This document shows positions 7,072 through 15,643 of a DNA stretch of 32,925 nt, one piece after another; within the stretch, counting starts at the first letter, position 1; each line of letters starts with the position of its first letter. The stretch is from the IMG/VR virus record IMGVR_UViG_3300022701_000213, positions 1 to 32,925 of that record; one strand, given 5' to 3'. This stretch comes from a virus. Both the position numbers and the translations under genes were made by a program. The notes beneath the pieces are model-generated. The model did not search any database. It was not told where the DNA came from and saw only the letters and a list, made by a program, of their open reading frames with translations.

Positions 7072-8598
7072 CTAGCGACTCATACTTCTTGCCCACTCTT
7101 TCTCCCAGTCAGACAGTGGACGATTTAACATCTCTCCTAGGCCAGATCTAAATCCACTATAAGACCTCTTACCTTTTTCTATAACGCTAGGAGCACCAAC
7201 TAGACTTTCTATTTGCCTGCCTACCCCAGAAAGACCTCTTGGAACTGCATATGATACAAACCCTCGCTCTTGAAACTTCTGTTCTTGTGCCGCAGATTTT
7301 TTTTCAGCAGACGCCGTAACTCCTAAAACTTTGTTTCTATATTTTCTATAAAAAGGCTTCATTTTTTTTGATATCTTTTCTCTGAAGTCATCAGTAAATT
7401 GATACTTATTTGCCTTCTTTATTCTTTTTGCCTCTTTAATTTCAGCATTTTCAAGTTTAGATTGAGCTATAAGCATATCGATAATTCTTTGGCGACCAGC
7501 TGGAGACTGCATTAAATTTGGAACCTGTTTTTCAATTTGTTCGACCATCTTATTAGTGACCCTACCTACACCCTTCATTTGCATTATTTTTCTTGTAATT
7601 ATATTTGCTGTAAGTTTTTCAAATGTTTGAGCATCAACAGGCATATAACCAGAAGCATCACCAAGCTTTTTAGCAAGCCATCCTTTAGCAATAACATTAA
7701 ATCCTTGATATCCAAATTCTGAATTTGGATCACTATTTAGTTTGCTCATAATTTTAAGAGTTTCTAGATCTTGCTCTAAAAACATCTCTTTGTCCATAAG
7801 GTTATTGTAATATTCTCCATGCTTATCATCTAATCTCTTTATTCTTAAATCTTCTCTTTTAGCATCTCTTTCACTTAAAGTGCTCAAATATTTTTCACGC
7901 TCGAAAGCAAACTTTCGATCTTCATTTTCTTGATTCCTAGCAATTTCTGCCTGCTTAAGCGAAATTTTCTCTTGATTTATAAGATTTTTTACTAGGTTAT
8001 CTTTTCTTTTTGAAAGCTCCTGTGAAACCTGCATATATCGTTTTTCATCAAGATTTGAAGACATTAATGCTTGCTCAATTTGACCAATCTCAGCAGCTTC
8101 TTCATTTGCAGCCCTAATTACTTGCCTTTCTGAGAAACTTCCCTTTGGAGTATTTTCTAAATCAGGTAAAGCCTCAAGCTGTGAAGAACCCTCTAAACCT
8201 GGAGTCTCTTGTTGCATCATTTGAGCGTCTTCTGGTGCAAGTTGTTGCTCAGCCGGCTGCATAGGCGCCTGCTCTTGAGGCATCATTCCACCGCCTCTAC
8301 CAGCAGACATAACATCCACAAACTCCCTTGATTGTAAACCACCCAATACATCTTTTAGTTGTCCTGCTGGAACCCTGGACATTTGATCTAATTGCTCATC
8401 AGGCATATTTGGATAAGAAGCCTGCAAGACACGCTTGTTGCCTTCAAATTCTCTACGCATGCGGTCTTCTTCAAGTTTCGCACTTAAATAACCGCCCAAT
8501 ACAGTCCCAAGCCCACCAGTAACAACACTTGCTACTTGCGCAGCAGGGGACATCCCCCTGTATATAGGGTCATATTCATATCTTTGATTATAAGCCAT
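7072..8598 (-). CDS. Probable DNA-ejection (internal virion) protein, 508 aa
   Basis: It begins MAYNQRYEYDPIYRGMSPAA, then a Gly/Ala segment (VASVVTGGLGTVLGGYLSA, residues 22-40) that could insert into membranes, a Gln/Met/Pro-rich region (~100-150) and a long charged coiled-coil stretch (~155-290). It is third in a row of three large genes between the tail-nozzle gene and the fibres, the position of P22-type ejection proteins gp7/gp20/gp16. These are poorly conserved, so the call rests on position, size and composition. No lytic transglycosylase motif was recognised. Confidence 0.6.
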   Translation of the reverse strand: MAYNQRYEYDPIYRGMSPAAQVASVVTGGLGTVLGGYLSAKLEEDRMRREFEGNKRVLQASYPNMPDEQLDQMSRVPAGQLKDVLGGLQSREFVDVMSAGRGGGMMPQEQAPMQPAEQQLAPEDAQMMQQETPGLEGSSQLEALPDLENTPKGSFSERQVIRAANEEAAEIGQIEQALMSSNLDEKRYMQVSQELSKRKDNLVKNLINQEKISLKQAEIARNQENEDRKFAFEREKYLSTLSERDAKREDLRIKRLDDKHGEYYNNLMDKEMFLEQDLETLKIMSKLNSDPNSEFGYQGFNVIAKGWLAKKLGDASGYMPVDAQTFEKLTANIITRKIMQMKGVGRVTNKMVEQIEKQVPNLMQSPAGRQRIIDMLIAQSKLENAEIKEAKRIKKANKYQFTDDFREKISKKMKPFYRKYRNKVLGVTASAEKKSAAQEQKFQERGFVSYAVPRGLSGVGRQIESLVGAPSVIEKGKRSYSGFRSGLGEMLNRPLSDWEKEWARSMSR

Positions 8599-8607
8599 TA
8601 TAAGCTC

Positions 8608-10779
8608 CTATTTTTTACTTAATTTTATATCTTGTGCTGTTGGCGTAAACGATCTTCTCACCTGCTCTTGAAGCAGCGGTTGTCCAATAGCTGATAAACC
8701 TGATCCAACAGCCTCAAGTACTTCAGGAGTTGATCCATATGCAGGTACAGGCTGCAAACCTGGGTATATTCTTAGCGGTTGCCCTGACTGTATTTCATCT
8801 ATCGCTATATTTCTACGCTGCGCAGCTAGTTTTGCACGCTCTGTTTCTCCTGCACCTCTTAGCCCACCCATTTGAGCCTTCCTAGCAAACCTTTGTTGCT
8901 GTTGCTGTTGTTGTAGTGTCTCAGCTGCCTGCTGTATCGGCGCTGCAGCCTGTTGTGCTCGTTGTTGCGCAGCAAGTGACTGTGCTTTGCTTCTTATTTT
9001 TGAGCCAGTAAGTTCTTGCTCTACAATTTGAGGAGTTAATGCTGCCAACATTTCTTCATCTATGCCACTCAAAAGGGCTTGAGCAGGTGGTGAATACCCT
9101 AAATATCCCCGTGACTGCCGCTGAAGCTCTGGCACCATCCACGCATATGCTGAAGGCAAAATGCTTGCAGCCATGTTTTGACCACCAAGCGAAGCATTTA
9201 GACCAGGCCTACGACTTACCAATCCAAGCTTTTCGGCAATCCACCTAGCTTTTTCACCAAGTCCAAGTTCATTCCCAAGATCATATATAGCTTTTCCAGC
9301 AGATAATATGTTTCTTAATTGAGATGCACTACCGGGTTGTTGTAAAAATCTACCTGCTGTCCTCACACCACTACCCAATGCGCCTCTGAGTCTACCAATA
9401 CGTCCAGCAGGTTGACTTGCTCCACCAAAAAGCGCTCCCAGCTTAGATACAGGTTGCTCACCAGATATAAGGCCAGCTAATCCACGAGTTCCAGCACTAA
9501 AGTAGCCTGGAGCCTCACCAGCAAGACCAGTTCCTATGTTGTAAAATTCTGATTTTGGCTGCGCTAATTTATTGAGACCATATTGCCCGGCTGCGCCTAA
9601 TAGAGAGCCTGCGAGACCCCCTAGTGCTCCTCCTAGTGGACCACCAACAATATTCCCAGCTACTTGACCTATAGTTGTCCCTGTAGGCGTTGCAAGCCTA
9701 GAAGCGCCAGATAAAAATCGTTGCCCAGCCGTACGCTCAGGTCTTACAAGATTAACGAACCTATCATATGTGCCCAACATTCCTGGTGCATTAGGGTTGC
9801 CAAATTGAGCTATAGGCTCTTCACCCTGCTGAATTGCATTTATAACCTGTGGTGTAAGTTGTTGAAACCCTTGTGATAAAATTTCTCCACGTCTTTGTAC
9901 TTCCGCGTTACGTTTTTTGATTTCTTTGTTTTGAGTTATTATCTTTCTACGCTCGTCTTTAGTTGCGCCTTTTGGTATCTCAATTTCAGCTTCTTGACCA
10001 TATGATGGTATTCTACTAGCAAGTTCATTTATTAGCTGTTGTGATTGCTGTGTTATTATATCGCCCGTACCAGTTGGCATCATGGAAGATTGTTGCGCCT
10101 GCTGAGATTGACCAGGGTTTACCACGTCAAATCCTTGAGTACCGCGTTGCGCCTCTTGCAGCTCTTGCGCTGCCTGAGCTTGCTCTTGAGATACGGTAGA
10201 ACCACTAGACTTACCAGCTATAAGATTATAAAGATTTGATAATCCATGATTCTTATATTTTTCAGATACATCCTCAAAGTCAGACAATGACTTTGACCTT
10301 AAAGAATCGATGTAGTTTTTTGCCGCAACTTCATTATCTCTTTGTTCTTTTGGAAATCTACTATCAGTTTTAAGGTCACCTCTTGCAATTCGCTCAAGAT
10401 CTTGATCCGTTAATCCAAGATTTTTCTTAAGGTTTATAAGGTCGTCTATTGTAACCTTGCCAGTTGATTGCTCTTTTCCAGATAGAGTTTTATATATATC
10501 TGCTAGCTCAGTTCCCTTATATTCTTTAGGCATATAGTCACTAAAGCTACTTGCTTTACCAAATCTAAAATCAATATATTCTTTAGCTGCTTTTTCCTTT
10601 TCTCTTTGCTCTTTTGACAAACCTTTTCTTGTATTTGGCTCACCCCTAACTATACGACCAATATCGTATGCGCTAAGGCCCAAGTTTTTCTGCAAGTTTA
10701 TCAGAGAAAGCATTGAAGCTTGTCCTGTTATCCTCTTTTCATCAATTATCCACTGTTTCCATGCCGGTCTTTTAGCCAT
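8608..10779 (-). CDS. Probable DNA-ejection protein with duplicated N-terminal domain, 723 aa
   Basis: Residues 26-102 and 114-190 are tandem copies of one helical domain: LINLQKNLGLSAYDIGRIVRG against LINLKKNLGLTDQDLERIARG, then SKEQREKEKAAKEYID against PKEQRDNEVAAKNYID. Around residues 370-400 lies a Gly/Ala-rich hydrophobic stretch (GNIVGGPLGGALGGLAGSLLG) with GxxxG spacing, suited to pore formation, and the C-terminal third is Gln-rich. The start codon overlaps the upstream stop by one base (TAATG) after AGGAGG. By position it is an internal virion protein delivered with the DNA. The repeated domain looks HTH-like (NLGLSxxDIxRIxRG) but I cannot name it. Confidence 0.65.
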   Translation of the reverse strand: MAKRPAWKQWIIDEKRITGQASMLSLINLQKNLGLSAYDIGRIVRGEPNTRKGLSKEQREKEKAAKEYIDFRFGKASSFSDYMPKEYKGTELADIYKTLSGKEQSTGKVTIDDLINLKKNLGLTDQDLERIARGDLKTDSRFPKEQRDNEVAAKNYIDSLRSKSLSDFEDVSEKYKNHGLSNLYNLIAGKSSGSTVSQEQAQAAQELQEAQRGTQGFDVVNPGQSQQAQQSSMMPTGTGDIITQQSQQLINELASRIPSYGQEAEIEIPKGATKDERRKIITQNKEIKKRNAEVQRRGEILSQGFQQLTPQVINAIQQGEEPIAQFGNPNAPGMLGTYDRFVNLVRPERTAGQRFLSGASRLATPTGTTIGQVAGNIVGGPLGGALGGLAGSLLGAAGQYGLNKLAQPKSEFYNIGTGLAGEAPGYFSAGTRGLAGLISGEQPVSKLGALFGGASQPAGRIGRLRGALGSGVRTAGRFLQQPGSASQLRNILSAGKAIYDLGNELGLGEKARWIAEKLGLVSRRPGLNASLGGQNMAASILPSAYAWMVPELQRQSRGYLGYSPPAQALLSGIDEEMLAALTPQIVEQELTGSKIRSKAQSLAAQQRAQQAAAPIQQAAETLQQQQQQQRFARKAQMGGLRGAGETERAKLAAQRRNIAIDEIQSGQPLRIYPGLQPVPAYGSTPEVLEAVGSGLSAIGQPLLQEQVRRSFTPTAQDIKLSKK

Positions 10780-11588
10780 TATATGCCTCCTATCGCAGTC
10801 CTACCCGATTGAGCATATGGCGACTGCATTCCTACTTGATATTTACGCAGCGCTTGCTGCCTTTCTTCGCCAGACAACATATTTCTAAGTCGTTGTTCCT
10901 CTAATCCATATTGCTGCTGTCCAAGATAACCTTCTTGCATTCCAGCTTGCTGTTGCATGCGAAGATTATTTAATAGAGATTGAAGTTTTTTCTCTGCATC
11001 AGACATCTCCATTGATGTTTGCCCAGCCTCTATATCTGCCATTGCATTACGAGTTGCATAATCTCCTAGAAGCTTCATGACATTTTGCGTATACCCTATA
11101 GCTCCACCTTTTAGTGCATCACGCATCATTCCGTATTCAGCAGAAGAGCCTCCTCCGCCTCGTGCGCTTCTCCCCGGCATACGCCTTGCCCCTATCTGCG
11201 CCACGGCTGACTCATAACCACGCCTTGCCATAGTAGCCTGATTATCTAAAAGCGCAGCTAAGCCTCCAGGTCTTTGAGGTGTAATATTACCACCAATTTG
11301 TGAACTAAGTCCTGCTGTAACATCTCGTTGAGACATTTGGGTAATTGGACGTGGAGCAAATACTTGCTGCGGTGTTTTCAATGCTTGCAACCCTTCAAGC
11401 ATATTTCTACGTCGTACATCATATTGTTCTGGCGTAATCCCAATTTCTTGTAACGCTTCTTGTTTCCTAAAACCAACAGGGTCCCTTAATTGTCGTAACT
11501 TACGCAGACCGGCAGAGCCAAGCCGTGCAAGGCCGCCAGCAGCCCAGGCACCTAGTGGAAGCCATGGTAAAATCGCAGATATAGCCAT
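10779..11588 (-). CDS. Probable small DNA-ejection protein, 269 aa
   Basis: The N-terminal hydrophobic segment (AISAILPWLPLGAWAAGGLA) is followed by basic residues, GITPEQYDVRRRNMLEG, then a Gly/Ser linker and a Gln-rich coiled coil (~200-250). It is first of the ejection trio and coupled to the 723-aa gene by a TAATG overlap. It resembles P22 gp7-class proteins in size, position and helical composition only. Its promoter must lie in the 83-base divergent spacer shared with the plus-strand gene at 11672. Confidence 0.6.
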   Translation of the reverse strand: MAISAILPWLPLGAWAAGGLARLGSAGLRKLRQLRDPVGFRKQEALQEIGITPEQYDVRRRNMLEGLQALKTPQQVFAPRPITQMSQRDVTAGLSSQIGGNITPQRPGGLAALLDNQATMARRGYESAVAQIGARRMPGRSARGGGGSSAEYGMMRDALKGGAIGYTQNVMKLLGDYATRNAMADIEAGQTSMEMSDAEKKLQSLLNNLRMQQQAGMQEGYLGQQQYGLEEQRLRNMLSGEERQQALRKYQVGMQSPYAQSGRTAIGGI

Positions 11589-11617
11589 AAAAAAACTCCT
11601 CTATAATATATTATTTA

Positions 11618-11631
11618 AAGAACATGTTCTT
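11618..11631. promoter_or_regulatory. 14-bp perfect palindrome in divergent spacer
   Basis: AAGAACATGTTCTT is a perfect palindrome in the middle of the 83-base spacer between the divergent genes at 11588 (minus) and 11672 (plus). AT-rich -10-like sequences flank it on both sides (TATAAT at 11602, TATATT at 11635). It is a plausible operator controlling both genes. It is unrelated in sequence to the TGACAC operators. Confidence 0.5.
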
Positions 11632-11671
11632 AGTTATATTAGTAGGAATAAAAATAAATTGAGAGGAAATT

Positions 11672-12154
11672 ATGCCAGGTGATAGGTTAATAGCTAGCAA
11701 GGTCAATTTCTCGCAAAATGATAAAGAACTTATACGAAATATATACAGAAAAACAGATGAGCTTGTATATCTAATAAATACAAAAGATACTGCCATATAT
11801 GACTATGAAGAGATATTCACATCACAACAATGGTACGCAGGACAAGAACAAAACGAACAAAAAATGATCTACAGAAAAGTAATAGACTTTGGCGCACTTC
11901 CAGCAGCAGGAACGAAATCAGTAGCACATAATCTAAATAAAGATATAACCGGCGCAACTATACCTATCAACGCAAACTGGGACTTTATAAAAATACGACT
12001 TAAAGCCTTTGACCCAGCATCAGTAACATGGTTTGCTAATCTTGGACACTTTTGCTCTGTATCAGTTAGCGCATTAAACGTCTTAGTGCAAGTACAAACT
12101 AATCTAAGTGCATTTACTCAAAGCGAAGTAATACTTGAATACACCAAACAGTAA
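11672..12154 (+). CDS. Virion-like protein on the opposite strand, 160 aa
   Basis: This is the only plus-strand gene in the whole late block. It has a helical, charged N-terminus (~1-70) and then RKVIDFGALPAAGTKSVAHN, a motif I recognise from phage virion proteins (IxFGxLPNxxTKSVAHxI) of unknown exact role. The C-terminus is beta-rich (VILEYTKQ). Ribosome site GAGAGGAAATT. It converges on the nozzle gene with a single base between the stop codons, so no terminator separates them. Its opposite orientation suggests separate timing or recent inversion/insertion. Likely structural; tail or fibre component. Confidence 0.7.
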   Translation: MPGDRLIASKVNFSQNDKELIRNIYRKTDELVYLINTKDTAIYDYEEIFTSQQWYAGQEQNEQKMIYRKVIDFGALPAAGTKSVAHNLNKDITGATIPINANWDFIKIRLKAFDPASVTWFANLGHFCSVSVSALNVLVQVQTNLSAFTQSEVILEYTKQ

Positions 12155-12155
12155 T

Positions 12156-14249
12156 CTATATGTATAAAGATGGCTCAGCATATACCATTATCGCGTTTAT
12201 AGTAAGCTCCTGAAACGGCAAAGTGTCGTCAAGTAATAGCTCAGGTGAAGCATTGTCAATGCAAAATGACACCGATTCTCCTCTTGTCTGAAAATAAACT
12301 GTATGCCAAACTCTGTCTTGTGATGCCTCTTCAGGCTTAAATACGTCAGCTTCTGTTTCGAGTAATGATTCACCCAAATAAAAAGCAGGCAGATTAGTCT
12401 CACTCGAAGAACCATTTGGCGCACCTACTATTCTATATGTGCCATTGTCATTAGTTTTATTTACGTTAAAACTTAATTTGTTAATTGATGTACCAAACCC
12501 TTTTTGCATATAAAAATTAAACTGTTTTGACACAAGAAAAACAGGATCAATATTTAAAATAGTTGCATCACCTCTATAATTAGCATCAACAACATCAGCA
12601 AACGCATTTATTATCGTCACGACATCATCTGACACTCTTATTATTACCTGGTATGAGCGATTTAAGTTTGCTAAAGACGAATTTTCAACTCTTATTGGAT
12701 CACCAACATTCAGTTGATGATTTGGGATAGTTAATTCAACAGAGATTGCAGTTATTCTTGATATGCTTGAAATATGCTGATAAGAATCATTTTTAAATTC
12801 ACTTAAAGAAAAGGTCTTAATATAACCCTTATGGTTTCCCATAATACTTGCTGGCGATACTATCCTTGACAATACACCACCAACAGCTTTATTGTTTCTT
12901 TCCCCTAAAGCAGTACAATATTCATCTGCAATACTAAATGTATTATTTTTATAGTTATATATAATAATATTATCTGGATATTGATTATTTAATTCAGTAG
13001 AGATTGGTATGTATACTAATTCATTTAAAACATCTTTATAAATTTGGCAAAACCTATAATCAACAGCACCATCAAAAAGCCCATCTATATCTTCACTTAT
13101 TTTAATGATATTTCTTCCATCAAAGACGTGTATACCAAAATTATTAGCAAACAACAGCCTATTATCAACTTCAACAACATTTGGAGATCTTGATCCGTGG
13201 GTACCGTCAATCAAACTAGCAGCAAACGGCTCTATAGGGTTTCCGGTATAAGATAACTGCCATATAGATGTTTCTGTAAAAATAATAAGCCTATCATCTA
13301 GTGGCTCAGCACAAACTATTCTTTCACCTACATCCAGGTCAATAAATCCACCCCTATTAGATGAATCAGGCGGCTGATACCAGGCATCAGTGCTAGATGC
13401 ATCACTATATGCGCTATATCGTATCCTATTTCTATGACTTATGATTGGAGCTGGAGCACCGTTTGTTTCTCTTGTGTCAAAAAGCAGCAAGCGAGACTGA
13501 AAAACAACTGCAAATGTTGCCCCTTGTATATTATAGTTTGCGGCAGCCGAAAAAGGCTTAATAAAGGCCGAAAAAGATCCTGCTGTTTGCGTGTAAGCTA
13601 CCACGTTAGTATTGCTAGTTACTAAAAATAAAGTGTTTTCTCCAGATATAGAGCTATAAAATTGTGTATAGTTAGATCTAAAATTTATATCCCCTATATA
13701 TAAACCAAACGTTGTTGTAACACGCTCAAATCCGGTAGCCTCATATCTATATATAAATTTTGTATCGTTAACATATTCTTCAATGGTTCCGTCTGTTTTT
13801 AGATACGTACCAAATCCAAGAACTGGATAACAAGGATACCAGTATACATCTGTCGCTGGATCTGCACCTAAAATAGTCACAGTTCCTGTTGCCGTGTCAA
13901 ACGTACCGGCAGATCCCAATGGCGCCTTCAATGGTGATAATCCAGTTGCGAATACCGTATATATATCATCACCAACAGAAAACTGTTGCCCCACTTCACC
14001 TGTTCCACCAGGAACAATAGTAGCACCAAGGTTGCCTAAAATATCTGTAGTCCCAATATTTATACGCAACCTACTGTTTAAAGATCTAACATTATTAGGA
14101 TCAAGCGATACACTAGCAGGTCTTTTTTTTATTTTTCCATCCTGAACTAAAACATTTTGCAAGCTGGTAAAAAAGTCTTCTGGAGTAAAAAACGGAACTA
14201 CATCAGTCTTTAAACCACCTTTAACGGGGCCTATTAAATACCTATCCAT
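12156..14249 (-). CDS. Tail nozzle / P22 gp10-like hub protein, 697 aa
   Basis: The N-terminus (YLIGPVKGGLKTDVVPFFTP, then NVLVQDGKIKKRPAS) matches the start pattern of podovirus tail proteins of the P22 gp10 / T7 gp12 kind. The middle has beta-propeller-like blades (RLIIFTETSIWQLSYTGNP, NRLLFANNFGIHVFDG). The remainder is beta-rich. Such proteins form the tail tube end and hold the DNA in. I set the start at MDRYL (14249), which has GGAGATATT before ATG, rather than five codons upstream. It overlaps the connector gene by eight bases. The class is inferred from pattern, length and position. Confidence 0.65.
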   Translation of the reverse strand: MDRYLIGPVKGGLKTDVVPFFTPEDFFTSLQNVLVQDGKIKKRPASVSLDPNNVRSLNSRLRINIGTTDILGNLGATIVPGGTGEVGQQFSVGDDIYTVFATGLSPLKAPLGSAGTFDTATGTVTILGADPATDVYWYPCYPVLGFGTYLKTDGTIEEYVNDTKFIYRYEATGFERVTTTFGLYIGDINFRSNYTQFYSSISGENTLFLVTSNTNVVAYTQTAGSFSAFIKPFSAAANYNIQGATFAVVFQSRLLLFDTRETNGAPAPIISHRNRIRYSAYSDASSTDAWYQPPDSSNRGGFIDLDVGERIVCAEPLDDRLIIFTETSIWQLSYTGNPIEPFAASLIDGTHGSRSPNVVEVDNRLLFANNFGIHVFDGRNIIKISEDIDGLFDGAVDYRFCQIYKDVLNELVYIPISTELNNQYPDNIIIYNYKNNTFSIADEYCTALGERNNKAVGGVLSRIVSPASIMGNHKGYIKTFSLSEFKNDSYQHISSISRITAISVELTIPNHQLNVGDPIRVENSSLANLNRSYQVIIRVSDDVVTIINAFADVVDANYRGDATILNIDPVFLVSKQFNFYMQKGFGTSINKLSFNVNKTNDNGTYRIVGAPNGSSSETNLPAFYLGESLLETEADVFKPEEASQDRVWHTVYFQTRGESVSFCIDNASPELLLDDTLPFQELTINAIMVYAEPSLYI

Positions 14250-15231
14250 AATATCTCCAGTCATTAGCTATGTTTTGAGAGGTATTATATATAGTTTTAG
14301 ATCTTTCTTTTGACAAATCGCGCTCTGTCTTGCGCATGACAAGTATTTTTTGCCGATCGTATTCAGGCATTATATTTGCAAGCATTTCATAATCAGAAGA
14401 ATCTTCTAGTATTTTTTTTGCTGTACCATATGCAATAAACTGCCACCATTGCCTAACAAGTGGGACATCAGTATCTAAGTCAAACTCACCCGGTTGAACA
14501 CTAACTTCAAGTTTTACCTCATATACTTTGTCTGGAACAGGCCTTAAAGTGAAAGTATTATCAAAAAATAATATACCTGTAGGTAAGGATGGATTAAAGG
14601 TAAATAACTCATAGGTAATATCTTCTCCATTAGCTGGAGCAGATGGAAACGTAACATCTATCGCTCCCGTAATATAATTTATTGTTCCAATGTTGTTGTT
14701 TGCCTGATCTCGTAGTTCACCTGTGTTAGCCTCACGCTCAAAGGCATCTGTATCTGGCTCATCTTTAACTATTAACGCAGCTCCAGCAGCATTAACAGAG
14801 CCTAAAATAACAGACCTATGCAATACTTTTGTTGGCAACGTATAAGTAAAATTTGTTGTTACACCGTCTCCAGTACCAAAACTCCCACGAGCTTTCGTGC
14901 TATAATAGGTGTTATTAAATTGTTCTGGAGATTGAAACAATTGTATCTGCTGACCAGAAACATACACGGTAGTATCGGTAGTAACCACAAAATCAACAAA
15001 ATCCTTTAGGTTCAATATATACGCCCCATTTGTCGTAGAATAAGCATCAACGTAGGGAGTTGTAGCAAACGAGATATTTTTCTTTAAGTCCCGAGTCTTT
15101 ACAATCTGTGGAAAATCATAAAGATAGAACGTATTAACATACTCTTTTAAACTTGCCTCAGATAATTGTGATACCTGAGTTCTTTTTGTTAAAAGCCGTA
15201 CCTTTTCTTTTATCTTTGCAAACGTTGACAT
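14242..15231 (-). CDS. Head-tail connector / tail adaptor with inserted beta domain, 329 aa
   Basis: The helical N-terminus (TFAKIKEKVRLLTKRTQVSQ, then LKEYVNTFYLYDFP) and C-terminus (VRQWWQFIAYGTAKKILED) resemble podovirus adaptor proteins that ring the portal. Between them, about residues 115-215, sits a beta insertion: GTGDGVTTNFTYTLP, ILGSVNAAGAALIVKDEPD, NNIGTINYITGAIDVTFPSA. That GDGxTxxFxxxL...GTIxYxTGxIxVTF pattern is a recurrent phage tail module. Ribosome site GGGGAG. Family unnamed; function inferred from position just before the nozzle gene. Confidence 0.65.
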   Translation of the reverse strand: MSTFAKIKEKVRLLTKRTQVSQLSEASLKEYVNTFYLYDFPQIVKTRDLKKNISFATTPYVDAYSTTNGAYILNLKDFVDFVVTTDTTVYVSGQQIQLFQSPEQFNNTYYSTKARGSFGTGDGVTTNFTYTLPTKVLHRSVILGSVNAAGAALIVKDEPDTDAFEREANTGELRDQANNNIGTINYITGAIDVTFPSAPANGEDITYELFTFNPSLPTGILFFDNTFTLRPVPDKVYEVKLEVSVQPGEFDLDTDVPLVRQWWQFIAYGTAKKILEDSSDYEMLANIMPEYDRQKILVMRKTERDLSKERSKTIYNTSQNIANDWRYYG

Positions 15232-15247
15232 GCAACTCCCCTTTTAT

Positions 15248-15598
15248 TTATAGATTATTGTCGTATAAGTCATCTATACGTCTAAACATATACCTATCAA
15301 CAAGTTCTTTTTTTGTTCTTAAATAATTACCTTTTTCATCTACTTCGTGCACACTTGCAAAATAAGAACATCTATTTAAATGACGAGCAACATCTAGAGG
15401 AATAGTATATTTTTCACCGTCTTTTAACTCGTAAACCTCTGCAGGCTTCCCTTTAAATCGTTTACCTTGAGAAAAACTAAACTTAATAGGACTACCCTCT
15501 ATCTCAAGATTTTTAAATATACCCGTCACCATCTCAATTTTATCTTTTTGTTTTGACTTCAAGTTATTATCTATGATTTCATCTAACTTTTTTGACAT
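15248..15598 (-). CDS. Conserved small structural-region protein, 116 aa
   Basis: The N-terminal 30 residues are charged and helical. The core reads FKGKPAEVYELKDGEKYTIP followed by LDVARHLNRCSYFASVH, and it ends MFRRIDDL. The pattern 'Y.L.dG..Y.iPl.VARHLN..C.Y' is one I associate with small proteins encoded near the capsid and connector in N4-gp56-type phages; its role is unknown. It is the first gene after the strong terminator at 15613-15638. Its ribosome site (AAGGAG) lies immediately after that terminator's T-tract. Confidence 0.65.
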   Translation of the reverse strand: MSKKLDEIIDNNLKSKQKDKIEMVTGIFKNLEIEGSPIKFSFSQGKRFKGKPAEVYELKDGEKYTIPLDVARHLNRCSYFASVHEVDEKGNYLRTKKELVDRYMFRRIDDLYDNNL

Positions 15599-15612
15599 AT
15601 ATAGTTCTCCTT

Positions 15613-15638
15613 AAAAAAGGGAGGGGCTAACCCCTCCC
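15613..15638 (-). terminator. Strong terminator between head and connector genes
   Basis: GGGAGGGG (15619-15626) pairs perfectly with CCCCTCCC (15631-15638) around a four-base loop. On the minus strand a run of six T follows. It ends the capsid transcription unit and probably lets a minority of transcripts read on into the connector and tail genes, setting the high capsid-to-tail ratio. Confidence 0.92.
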
Positions 15639-15643
15639 ATCAT

